In this document: piece after piece, positions 33,152 to 41,457 of the stretch
Layout: each line of letters begins with the position of its first letter
Numbering within the stretch: position 1 is the stretch's first letter
Assembly: GCF_052156635.1 (NCBI RefSeq)
Contig: NZ_JBQKUO010000001.1
Location: 682,001-746,000, forward strand
Direction of reading: 5' to 3'
DNA length: 64,000 nucleotides
From: Nitrospina sp052156635
GTDB lineage: Bacteria; Nitrospinota; Nitrospinia; Nitrospinales; Nitrospinaceae
Made by a program: the position numbers and the translations under genes
Notes under the pieces: generated by a model
Database searches by the model: none
Seen by the model: only the letters and a program-made list of their open reading frames with translations
Told to the model about the DNA's origin: nothing

Positions 33152-33658
33152 TCACTCGAAATAATGTTCGAGGTCCGCAACGTAATGCGCAGCGGACTCG
33201 CGGATGCTGCGGATTTCCTCGTCCGTCAACTCGCGCTTGACCCGCGCCGGGGAACCGACGGCAAGGCTTCGCGGCGGGATTTTGGTACCGGGGGTCACCA
33301 GCGCGCCGGCACCGACGATGCTGTTCTCGCCGATCTCCGCACCGTCCATGACCGTTGCGCTCATGCCGATCAGGCACTGGTTCTGGATGGTGCAGGCATG
33401 CAGAACCGCATTGTGGCCGACGGTCACTTCGTCACCGATGATGAGCGGCAGGGTTTTGCGGGCGACATGAAGGACGCATCCATCCTGAATGTTGGTGCGC
33501 TTGCCGATGCGGATGTGATTGATGTCCCCGCGGACGGTAGCGTTGAACCAGACACTGCTGGATTCGCCGATGACGACATCGCCGATCACCCGGGCGTTGT
33601 CCGCAACCCACGCGGAGGAATGTACTTGAGGTGTTTTGTCGATGAAAGTTTGGATCAT
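33152..33658 (-). CDS. Gamma-carbonic anhydrase-like hexapeptide protein
   Basis: 168 aa left-handed beta-helix with hexapeptide repeats (ARVIGDVVIGESSSVWFNAT, RIGKRTNIQDGCVLH). VLHVA, VTVGHNAVLHACTI carry three His at the spacing of the gamma-CA/YrdA/PaaY metal site. YrdA-type proteins bind Zn or Ni; carbonic anhydrase activity is often weak or absent. Forms a two-gene operon with the phosphorylase. Confidence 0.88.
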   Translation of the reverse strand: MIQTFIDKTPQVHSSAWVADNARVIGDVVIGESSSVWFNATVRGDINHIRIGKRTNIQDGCVLHVARKTLPLIIGDEVTVGHNAVLHACTIQNQCLIGMSATVMDGAEIGENSIVGAGALVTPGTKIPPRSLAVGSPARVKRELTDEEIRSIRESAAHYVADLEHYFE

Positions 33659-33984
33659 GATAGGGTTCCGACTCGTATTTGGCTTCGTGTATCTTTCGTT
33701 TTTTTAAGCTGGTTTGGTTTCCGGGGTTCCGGCAGGACCGAAGAGGGCCGGTTGCAATTCGGGTAGTATACCCTTAACCTGATATTTAAGGAAACACCTG
33801 TTATTCCAATTCCTTGAGGGGTTGCGGCAGCACCCATTCCGGCCACCTGGGTCGCCTTTTTCTGGAATCTATACATTATATATATCCGGCATTGAAAACC
33901 GAATCGATCTCCAATTCATCCGACGGTGTCGCCGAAGGGACTTCCGGAATTCCGGAAAGGAGCCCCCTCGGAAGCCCGCCTCAT
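33659..33984. other. Intergenic/leader region before the five-gene membrane cluster
   Basis: 326 bp between divergent genes. It has a partial palindrome GGGTAGTATACCC (33761-33773), whose minus-strand TATACT could be the -10 of the carbonic anhydrase-like gene, and an AT stretch near 33871-33885 that could hold the -10 of the plus-strand operon. Confidence 0.4.
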
Positions 33985-35826
33985 ATGGAGCGCTCTTTCT
34001 GGGACCGTGTTCTGGAACAACGGGCCAACGTGTGGGGCCCTCTTCTGGTGACGGCCTCCGGTGTTTTCATGGTATCCATCGGATGGCTCAGGTGGCCGGA
34101 CCTGATGATCGATTACGGCGCACAGCTTTATCTTCCCTGGCAGATCGCCGAAGGTCGCGTTTTCTACCGTGACCTGTTTTACCTGTATGGCCCGCTATCC
34201 AGTCACGCGCACGCTCTATTGTTTTTGATGTTCGGAACGAGTTTCCGGGTGCTGGTGTGGTTCAACCTTTTACTGATAGCGGTGCTCTCGGGTGTGATAT
34301 TTATTTTGTTCCGGCGTATTGCGGATGCGCTGACCGCCTCGCTTTGCACTTTGTCTTTTGTCGTTGTTTTTGCTTTAGCGCAGTATCAGGGCGGTGGTAA
34401 TTTCAACTTCGTTGCACCTTACAATTACGAATTGACGCACGGTGTTTTTCTCGGGTTCGTCACGCTGTTCCTGTTTCATTCGTATGTGGAGCGACCTTCA
34501 GTTCGGATTCTTATAGCGCTGGGCTTTCTCACCGGCCTGGTCTTCCTCACCAAGCCGGAGGCCTTCCTCGCTTTGTTTGCCGCAATGATCGTCGGCCTGC
34601 CACTGGCACTTTACTTTCGGGAGGAACCTTCCCGCATCAAAATATTCAAGGCTCTGGTCTGGGCCCTCTCGTTTTTCGCGGCACCCTTTCTGTTCTGGGT
34701 TTATTTTTCATTGAGGATGCCTGCGGAAAGGGCCTTTGAGGGTTTGATCGGTCCCTGGTTGCATGTGCTGGACCCGTTCACGCGCACCCTTCCCCTTTAC
34801 CAGTGGATGCGCGGGATGGACGACCTGTCCGGAAACCTGGTGAAGGGATTGGGTTATGCGCTGGGATGGATCGCGGTGCTGGCAATGGTGGGGGGCATGC
34901 ATCGAATGCTGCACCGCGCGAAATCACTCATCGCGACCACAGTCACCGCAGGGGTGTTGCTCCTTCTGCTGGCGTTAGCAGCTGGTTGGCCCTTCTTTTC
35001 GTGGATGGAGTTGGGTCGCCCTCTCCCCATTTTCGTATTGATTTACGGGCTTTTCCAGGCCCGGCGGCTAATCCAGGCTACCCCGGCGGAGCGCGGACGC
35101 TATCTTTTCGTTCTCGTTTTTTCCGTATATGCATTCATGCTGATGCTCAAGATCGTATTCAACGTGCACGTGTATCATTACGGTTTTGCGCTGGCGCTTC
35201 CCGCCTTTTTATTGTTTCTCCGTTTTGCCGTACATGATTTACCGGCACGGTTGCCCACGGGGACGAACGGTTTACCTTTTGCACGACTGGCTTATGCGGC
35301 ATTGATCCTTGTTTTTATCATGGTTCATGGAAATATGTCGTACAAGCTGTATCCGTTGAAAAACTATCCAGTCGGTTCCGGGTCCGACACAATAATGGAG
35401 TATTACCCTTTTTTAAATCCACGGGGAGAAATCGTGAACCAGGCCCTGGATTACATCCGGGAAGAAATGGATCCGCAGGCGGGATTCCCTGTTTTTCCTG
35501 CCGGCAACATGTTGAACTACCTGTCGCGTCATCCGAATCCGTTTCCATTTATTTTCTTTACCCCTCCGGAAGTACATTTTTTCGGGGAAGAGTCTTACCT
35601 CAAACGACTTCAATCCCGTCCGCCCCCTTACATCGCATTCGTGGAGATGGACCACTCCTGGCTGGGTGCACCCTACTTTGGCCGGGACTATGCGCGGGAT
35701 CTGTATGCGTGGGTGATGGAAAATTATCAGCAAGACGCGCTGTTTGGAGAATTGCCGTTTAGCGGGAAGGGCTACGGGGTCCGGATTATGAAGCATTCAT
35801 CCGCAATCACCGATAATCCATCGTGA
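33985..35826 (+). CDS. Polytopic GT-C-like membrane protein, tandem paralogue A
   Basis: 613 aa, about 11-12 helices and a ~170-residue C-terminal domain. Family signature: LRWPDLMIDYGAQLYLPWQI, VFYRDLFYLYGPLSS, NFNFVAPYNYELTHGVFLGF and TGLVFLTKPEAFLALF. The Asp of the IDYG segment lies where GT-C enzymes have their catalytic acidic residue. The frame continues upstream to a TTG at 33814, but ATG 33985 gives the length of the other copies; its ribosome site is poor. Likely undecaprenyl-phosphate-sugar dependent; donor and acceptor unknown. Confidence 0.62.
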   Translation: MERSFWDRVLEQRANVWGPLLVTASGVFMVSIGWLRWPDLMIDYGAQLYLPWQIAEGRVFYRDLFYLYGPLSSHAHALLFLMFGTSFRVLVWFNLLLIAVLSGVIFILFRRIADALTASLCTLSFVVVFALAQYQGGGNFNFVAPYNYELTHGVFLGFVTLFLFHSYVERPSVRILIALGFLTGLVFLTKPEAFLALFAAMIVGLPLALYFREEPSRIKIFKALVWALSFFAAPFLFWVYFSLRMPAERAFEGLIGPWLHVLDPFTRTLPLYQWMRGMDDLSGNLVKGLGYALGWIAVLAMVGGMHRMLHRAKSLIATTVTAGVLLLLLALAAGWPFFSWMELGRPLPIFVLIYGLFQARRLIQATPAERGRYLFVLVFSVYAFMLMLKIVFNVHVYHYGFALALPAFLLFLRFAVHDLPARLPTGTNGLPFARLAYAALILVFIMVHGNMSYKLYPLKNYPVGSGSDTIMEYYPFLNPRGEIVNQALDYIREEMDPQAGFPVFPAGNMLNYLSRHPNPFPFIFFTPPEVHFFGEESYLKRLQSRPPPYIAFVEMDHSWLGAPYFGRDYARDLYAWVMENYQQDALFGELPFSGKGYGVRIMKHSSAITDNPS

Positions 35827-37712
35827 CGATCTCACAGGACACCAAATTGAAGCCGACCCACACGGTGAGAGACGACCGGGCATCCACCGGGCTGGCCCGG
35901 TATGCCGGACTGATTCCCGTGTTTCTGGCTGGTGCGGGAATGATCGCGTGGGGATGGCGCCGGTGGGCGGACCTGCTGGTCGATTATGGAAACCAGTTAT
36001 ATGTTCCCTGGCGCATCGCGGAAGGAGACGTGCTCTATCGGGACCTTTTTTATGTGTTCGGCCCACTCTCTTCCTACCTGCACGCAGGTTTGTTTTCTCT
36101 TCTGGGTCCAGGGGCCCATTTTCTCAGCCTGTTCAACATATTCCTCACAGCGGTGTTGACCGTCCTCATCTACAGCCTGGTGCTTCGTCTTTCCAATCCG
36201 TGGACGGCAACTTTGGCATCCCTTGTATTTCTTTTGGTGCACGCGTTGGGTCAGCACAAATATCTGGGAAACTACAATTTCATCCAGCCCTATTCCTATG
36301 ACCTGACACACGGAATTTTTCTTAGCTTCTGTACTTTGTTCCAGGTACTCAAATACCTCGAACGGCCGACTTCAAACCGGGTCCTCGTCATTGGCCTGTT
36401 GCTGGGATTGGTGCTGCTGACCAAAATCGAAGTCATGCTGGCGGCGGGTCTGGCTGTACCAACGGGCCTGGTTCTGGCAGTGTGCGCTCACCGCCTGTCG
36501 AAAAAAGCCGTAGCGCGTCATGTATTGATATTCCTGATTGCCTCTTTGGCACCCTTGAGTGTGTTTTTCATATTTTTTTCCCTGCACATGTCCCCTGCCG
36601 AAGCATGGCACAGCTTAATCCTGCCGTGGAAACTGGCCCTTGCTCCGGAGGTTCATGATTTTTTCTATTTCAAGAAAATGAAAGGCATCGCTTTTCTAGG
36701 TCACAACCTGTACCAGATTTTTTTATACACCGGCATGCTGGCAGTCATTCTGGCCGGTCTTCTGACCTGCAACCGGTTTCTCAATAATCAAAACAAAAAC
36801 ACATGGAAACCGGCGCTGATCCTTTCAGCAATGCTTGCCGGGGCTGTTCTTGCCGGGTTCCAGCAAATTCCCTGGCGGTATTTTCTAAAACCTCTACCCC
36901 TTTTGATGCTTCTTGTCGGCGTATTTTTAATCTTCCAGCTTCACAAAAATTTTCAACCCAACCGTCGTTTTTTTCGAGATGCGGGATTGTTTGTCCTGAC
37001 AGTGTTTGCCCTTGCCCTCCTCCTCAAGGTGTTTTTTCGAGTTGTCATCATGCATTATGGATTCGCCCTGTCCGTCCCGGCAGCCCTGGTGACCGTGATC
37101 GCGCTGACCCACATTTTACCGGAAGCTTTGCAAAAGTATTGGGGTCCGCAATATACCTACCGTTTTACTGCATCCGTGTTGGTCATTCTTTACGTGGGAG
37201 CGATGTGTTTCGACTCTTATCTGTTCTTCAACAAAAAGCAACTGGCCGTCGGAAAGGGTCCGGATCTCGTGTACGATTACCATCCGATGAGCCGGATTGA
37301 GGGAGGCAAACCCTACGTGAAAGGCATGCTCACGAAATTTGCATTGGAATATATCGAAAAGGAAATTCCTCCAGATGCCACCATGACGGTGATGCCGGAT
37401 GCCGTCATTTTTAATTACCTTTCACGCCATCGTGATCCTGCCAGGGGTTTCCTGTTGAACCCCGTCACCTGGGTTTTGTTTGAAAAAGATGATTATCTAT
37501 TGCGTCTGCTAAGGAACGAACCTCCTGATTATATTGTAATGGTTGACCGAAGTTATTTCGAATTTGACCTTCCTCTCTTCGGCAGGGATTACGGCGTGTT
37601 CATCAATCGCTGGATTCAGGAGAATTACAGTTTGATCAAACAGATCGGTGCAGAACCCTTCACTGTATCGGGATTCGGTGTTCAAATTTACAGGCAAAGG
37701 GGAAATTCATGA
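35823..37712 (+). CDS. Polytopic GT-C-like membrane protein, tandem paralogue B
   Basis: 629 aa. GTG start overlapping the previous stop by 4 bases (GTGA), so translation is coupled. Carries RRWADLLVDYGNQLYVPWRI, VLYRDLFYVFGPLSSY, NYNFIQPYSYDLTHGIFLSF and GLVLLTKIEVMLAAG, then a periplasmic-type domain with MPDAVIFNYLSRHRD and PPDYIVMVDRSYFEF. Closest in these blocks to paralogue C. Function as for A. Confidence 0.62.
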   Translation: MTISQDTKLKPTHTVRDDRASTGLARYAGLIPVFLAGAGMIAWGWRRWADLLVDYGNQLYVPWRIAEGDVLYRDLFYVFGPLSSYLHAGLFSLLGPGAHFLSLFNIFLTAVLTVLIYSLVLRLSNPWTATLASLVFLLVHALGQHKYLGNYNFIQPYSYDLTHGIFLSFCTLFQVLKYLERPTSNRVLVIGLLLGLVLLTKIEVMLAAGLAVPTGLVLAVCAHRLSKKAVARHVLIFLIASLAPLSVFFIFFSLHMSPAEAWHSLILPWKLALAPEVHDFFYFKKMKGIAFLGHNLYQIFLYTGMLAVILAGLLTCNRFLNNQNKNTWKPALILSAMLAGAVLAGFQQIPWRYFLKPLPLLMLLVGVFLIFQLHKNFQPNRRFFRDAGLFVLTVFALALLLKVFFRVVIMHYGFALSVPAALVTVIALTHILPEALQKYWGPQYTYRFTASVLVILYVGAMCFDSYLFFNKKQLAVGKGPDLVYDYHPMSRIEGGKPYVKGMLTKFALEYIEKEIPPDATMTVMPDAVIFNYLSRHRDPARGFLLNPVTWVLFEKDDYLLRLLRNEPPDYIVMVDRSYFEFDLPLFGRDYGVFINRWIQENYSLIKQIGAEPFTVSGFGVQIYRQRGNS

Positions 37713-39607
37713 AATCGGCTTTTCCTCATCCCCCTCCCAATACCCAAAACCCGTCGGGACGCTTTCAAACAGTCATGGCATGGGCCGGACCGTTGGTTGT
37801 TTTTATCGGTGGGGGGCTCATGCTCTGGCTGAGTTGGCAAAGGTGGGCCGATGTGCTGATCGATTTTGGCAACCAGCTATACATTCCCTGGCGCATCGCT
37901 GAAGGAGAAGTTTTATACCGCGATCTTTTTTACGTTTTCGGGGTGCTGTCTCCCTATATTCATGCCCTGATTTTCAAACTCGCGGGTCCTGGAGCCCTTT
38001 ATCTTTCTCTTTTCAATATCGGGCTGACAATCATACTCACCATTGTGCTTTATCGCATGGTGAATTCTATTAGCAGTCCGTGGACTGCGACCCTGGGCGC
38101 CCTCCTGTTTCTCGTAATTCATGCTCTTGGTCATCACCGTTACCTGGCCAACTTCAATTTCATTCAGCCCTACTCGTACGATCTGACCCATGGAATTCTG
38201 CTGGCCTTCCTCACGTTTGCTGTTTTTCTGGAATACATCAGGTTCCCTACCACCAAAAGGCTTTTGGCGATTGGATTTCTTTCCGGACTGACTTTGCTGA
38301 CCAAAATTGAAGTGATGTTTGCGCTCGGACTGGCGGGTGCGGCAGGTTTGGGAATCGTGTTCCGTTTTCACAGGATGGATGGACGACGCATTGCCATGAA
38401 CCTATTTACCCTTTCAGCAACCTTTTTTCTTCCCGCCACTCTGGTCCTCTGTTATTTCGCTACCCTGATGCCTCTTTCCGATGCCTTTTCCAATTTGCTC
38501 CTTCCCATTGAATATTCGTTGAATCCGCAGGTCAAGAACCTTCCTTACTACAAGTTGCTCATGGGAACCAATGCGCTTGGCCGCAATCTGATTTTCATGT
38601 TTATGTATTTAATGGTCTTTGTTCTTGTAGTGAGCGGACTCGTTTACATCAATCAGAAACTGGACAAATCAGGCAGGAATGATTGGCGGTTTGGTTTGCC
38701 AACCGCGATTTTAATTCCCCTGCTTGCCTGGTATTTTTTCTGGTCCATTCCGTGGAAATGGATTTTGAATCCGCTGCCCTTCATCATGATCGGTATTTTT
38801 ATTGCTATCGTCTGGCATATCAAATCACGATCACTTTCTGACAAAGAGCACCAGAAGTATATTTTTCTTCTGGTACTTACTTTATTTTCCCTGTTCCTGC
38901 TGTCCAAGATTTTTTTCAACACGGTGATTTATCATTATGGTTTCGCTCTCACGTTCCCCGCGTCCCTCATGGTGATCATACTCGTAACCGATCTCCTTCC
39001 AGATTGGATACGAAGGGGAAACGTATCCATATGTTTTTATACTATGGCCACAGCGTCTCTTTTTGCGGTTTACCTTTACGTCATGGTTTACGACTCTTAC
39101 CTGTATTATTCCAAGAAAGTGATCCCTGTCGGCGAGGGGGTCGACCGCTTTTATGAATACGCCCCAAACAGCCGTCCTCATTTCGGGCGTCCCTACATGG
39201 AACCGATCGTAACCCGGTACCTGCTTGAGTACATGGAAGAGAATTTAGAACCCGATGCCACGGTCGCGGTGTTTCCCGATGCGGTCATGATCAATTACCT
39301 CACCCGGCACAAGGATCCCATCAAGGGGTTTTTAGTCAATCCACTGACCTGGATACTAATCGGAGGCGACACGCCCCTGCTGGAGCAATTGAAAGCCAAC
39401 CCCCCGGACTATATCGTTTTGGTTGAGCGGCAATATCCAGAATGGGGAATGGAACATTTCGGAGAGGATTTTGCCCAAACCGTTTATCAGTGGATTATTG
39501 AAAACTACTCTCGTGAGAAGAAAATTGGCGCAGTTCCATTTACCAAGAGTGGGTTCGGTGCCTTGGTATATAAAATGAAAGAGCATTCAAACAGATCTTC
39601 TTCCTGA
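37709..39607 (+). CDS. Polytopic GT-C-like membrane protein, tandem paralogue C
   Basis: 632 aa, ATGA overlap with paralogue B and AAAGGGG upstream. Shares QRWADVLIDFGNQLYIPWRI, VLYRDLFYVFGVLSPY, NFNFIQPYSYDLTHGILLAF, TLLTKIEVMFALG, FPDAVMINYLTRHKD and PPDYIVLVERQYPEWG. Codon third positions are visibly AT-richer than in genes outside the cluster. Function as for A. Confidence 0.62.
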   Translation: MKSAFPHPPPNTQNPSGRFQTVMAWAGPLVVFIGGGLMLWLSWQRWADVLIDFGNQLYIPWRIAEGEVLYRDLFYVFGVLSPYIHALIFKLAGPGALYLSLFNIGLTIILTIVLYRMVNSISSPWTATLGALLFLVIHALGHHRYLANFNFIQPYSYDLTHGILLAFLTFAVFLEYIRFPTTKRLLAIGFLSGLTLLTKIEVMFALGLAGAAGLGIVFRFHRMDGRRIAMNLFTLSATFFLPATLVLCYFATLMPLSDAFSNLLLPIEYSLNPQVKNLPYYKLLMGTNALGRNLIFMFMYLMVFVLVVSGLVYINQKLDKSGRNDWRFGLPTAILIPLLAWYFFWSIPWKWILNPLPFIMIGIFIAIVWHIKSRSLSDKEHQKYIFLLVLTLFSLFLLSKIFFNTVIYHYGFALTFPASLMVIILVTDLLPDWIRRGNVSICFYTMATASLFAVYLYVMVYDSYLYYSKKVIPVGEGVDRFYEYAPNSRPHFGRPYMEPIVTRYLLEYMEENLEPDATVAVFPDAVMINYLTRHKDPIKGFLVNPLTWILIGGDTPLLEQLKANPPDYIVLVERQYPEWGMEHFGEDFAQTVYQWIIENYSREKKIGAVPFTKSGFGALVYKMKEHSNRSSS

Positions 39608-39614
39608 AAATCAA

Positions 39615-41453
39615 ATGACCCAAAGACTTCAATTTTGGTATACAGGAGGCCTGCCGATCGGTTCCGTTTTGATCGCATGGATGTTGATTAGCTGGCAACG
39701 CTGGCCGGACCTCCTGGTGGACTTCGGTCAGCAGGCATATGTTCCCTGGGCGTTGTCGCAGGGCCATGTCCTTTATCGCGATGTCGCTTATTTTCATGGC
39801 CCCCTGTCTTCTTATATCCACACGCTTGTTTTTCTGATATTCGGGCCTGGAATCCTGCAACTGGCCCTGTTCAATTTGGCTTTGGTATCGCTTGTCTCCT
39901 TTCTTATTTTTCGGCTTTGCCACTATTTCAGCAATCGTCTAAACGCAACCCTCATTTGCCTTTCATTTATTACCGTTTTTGTCTTCGCACATCATATGGG
40001 ATTCGGCAGTTTCAATTTCATCGCACCCTATACATACGATCTCACGCATGGCATCCTGCTCGGGATTTTTACCCTGTTTCTATTTTACCGCTATCTGAAA
40101 TCGCCGCGTCTCCAAACCCTTTGCGGTCTCGGAGTGTTGCTTGGGCTGGTTTTTCTCACCAAAGTCGAGGTATTTCTCGCCGTCTCTCTCAGTCTGGGTG
40201 GAGGCCTTTATATTTTCTGGTCGCAACGCCGCTTGCATTCCAAAACCATTTTGCTGAACGCTGCGGTTTTTGCGGGGTGTTCCCTTTTACCCATTTTGGC
40301 CTTTGCGCTTTATTTTTCTTTTTTCATGCCGGTGACCCGCGCTTTCTCCCATATATTGGGTCAGTACCTGAATGCGTCAGATCCCGTCATCCGCACCATG
40401 CCCTATTATCAATTCACCCTGGGTTGGATGCACCTTGAAGACAACCTGAAGCGCATGGGTTTGCACGCATTGGTTTTTCTGTGCCTCGGTGGGCTGGTGA
40501 GTTATCTCAATCATATTTTTGCCCGCAATGGAACCAATCATAAGTGGACCGGGTTGCTTCTGGGATTGTTAACCCTGACGGCCCTCCTGGCTCTTATGGA
40601 CACCATTCCCTGGCTGGAAATCACCCGCGCCTTTCCAATCATTTTATTCATTTCAGGTTTTTACCTGGCCATTCGAATCGGGCGGGAACAACGGCTAATT
40701 CAGATCACCCGGCGTAGAATTATTTTTCTTACTCTTATTGTTTTTTCCCTGACTCTCACATTCAAGGCATTTTACAATCTGCGTCTCACCGACTTGGGGT
40801 TTGCCCTGGCGATGCCCGCCACTCTGGTCATGCTGTTTTGTGCTTTGCATTCTCTGCCCCGCATTGCGGAACGAATCTCCGGAAATTCCGTAATCATTCG
40901 ATCCGTTTCCATTACCGCTGTTCTGTATTTCATTATTGTCATCGGCATGAACAGTTTTTTTGCCTACCAGAACAAAACTTACCCCGTTGGGGAAGGAGTG
41001 GACCGGATTTTCGATTTTCAGCCTCTTGTACAATACCCGGACGGACGGATATTTTCCCGTGGTCTCATTGTTAACGAAACACTGGAATTGCTGAAAAAGG
41101 AATTGGGGAAAGAAGCTAAACTGCTCACTCTTCCCGACGCCATGATTTTCAATTACCTTTTACGCAAACCCTTTCCAACCAGAGACACGTTGTTCAGTCC
41201 TCTCACCATGCGCACTCAGGATGAAAACAAAGTATTGGTCCGGTTGCAGTCCGCCCTGCCTTCCCATATTCTCCTGGTGCATGCGGATTACCAATGGTTC
41301 GGTCAACGCCATTTCGGTACCGACTATGCCCGCTCTGTGATGGAATGGATTCAACGTGATTACGTTTTATTTCGCCAGATCGGGGCAACGCCCTTTGAAG
41401 GGAAGGAATTTGGCGTTCGAATCCTGAAACGTTTACCTCCAGAAAAGTCCTGA
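39615..41453 (+). CDS. Polytopic GT-C-like membrane protein, tandem paralogue D
   Basis: 612 aa, starting 7 bases after paralogue C. Short N-terminus, then QRWPDLLVDFGQQAYVPWAL (Asp36), VLYRDVAYFHGPLSSYIH, SFNFIAPYTYDLTHGILLGI, GLVFLTKVEVFLAV, LPDAMIFNYLLRKPFPTRD. The 'YFHGPL' and 'PTRD' variants are shared with paralogue E and not with B and C, so the five copies form subgroups. Function as for A. Confidence 0.62.
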   Translation: MTQRLQFWYTGGLPIGSVLIAWMLISWQRWPDLLVDFGQQAYVPWALSQGHVLYRDVAYFHGPLSSYIHTLVFLIFGPGILQLALFNLALVSLVSFLIFRLCHYFSNRLNATLICLSFITVFVFAHHMGFGSFNFIAPYTYDLTHGILLGIFTLFLFYRYLKSPRLQTLCGLGVLLGLVFLTKVEVFLAVSLSLGGGLYIFWSQRRLHSKTILLNAAVFAGCSLLPILAFALYFSFFMPVTRAFSHILGQYLNASDPVIRTMPYYQFTLGWMHLEDNLKRMGLHALVFLCLGGLVSYLNHIFARNGTNHKWTGLLLGLLTLTALLALMDTIPWLEITRAFPIILFISGFYLAIRIGREQRLIQITRRRIIFLTLIVFSLTLTFKAFYNLRLTDLGFALAMPATLVMLFCALHSLPRIAERISGNSVIIRSVSITAVLYFIIVIGMNSFFAYQNKTYPVGEGVDRIFDFQPLVQYPDGRIFSRGLIVNETLELLKKELGKEAKLLTLPDAMIFNYLLRKPFPTRDTLFSPLTMRTQDENKVLVRLQSALPSHILLVHADYQWFGQRHFGTDYARSVMEWIQRDYVLFRQIGATPFEGKEFGVRILKRLPPEKS

Positions 41454-41457
41454 ACCT

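Noticed and set aside
33814..33984. TTG start adding 57 residues to paralogue A
   Set aside because: The extension has no counterpart in the other four copies and no ribosome site; the AT-rich stretch inside it looks like a promoter.
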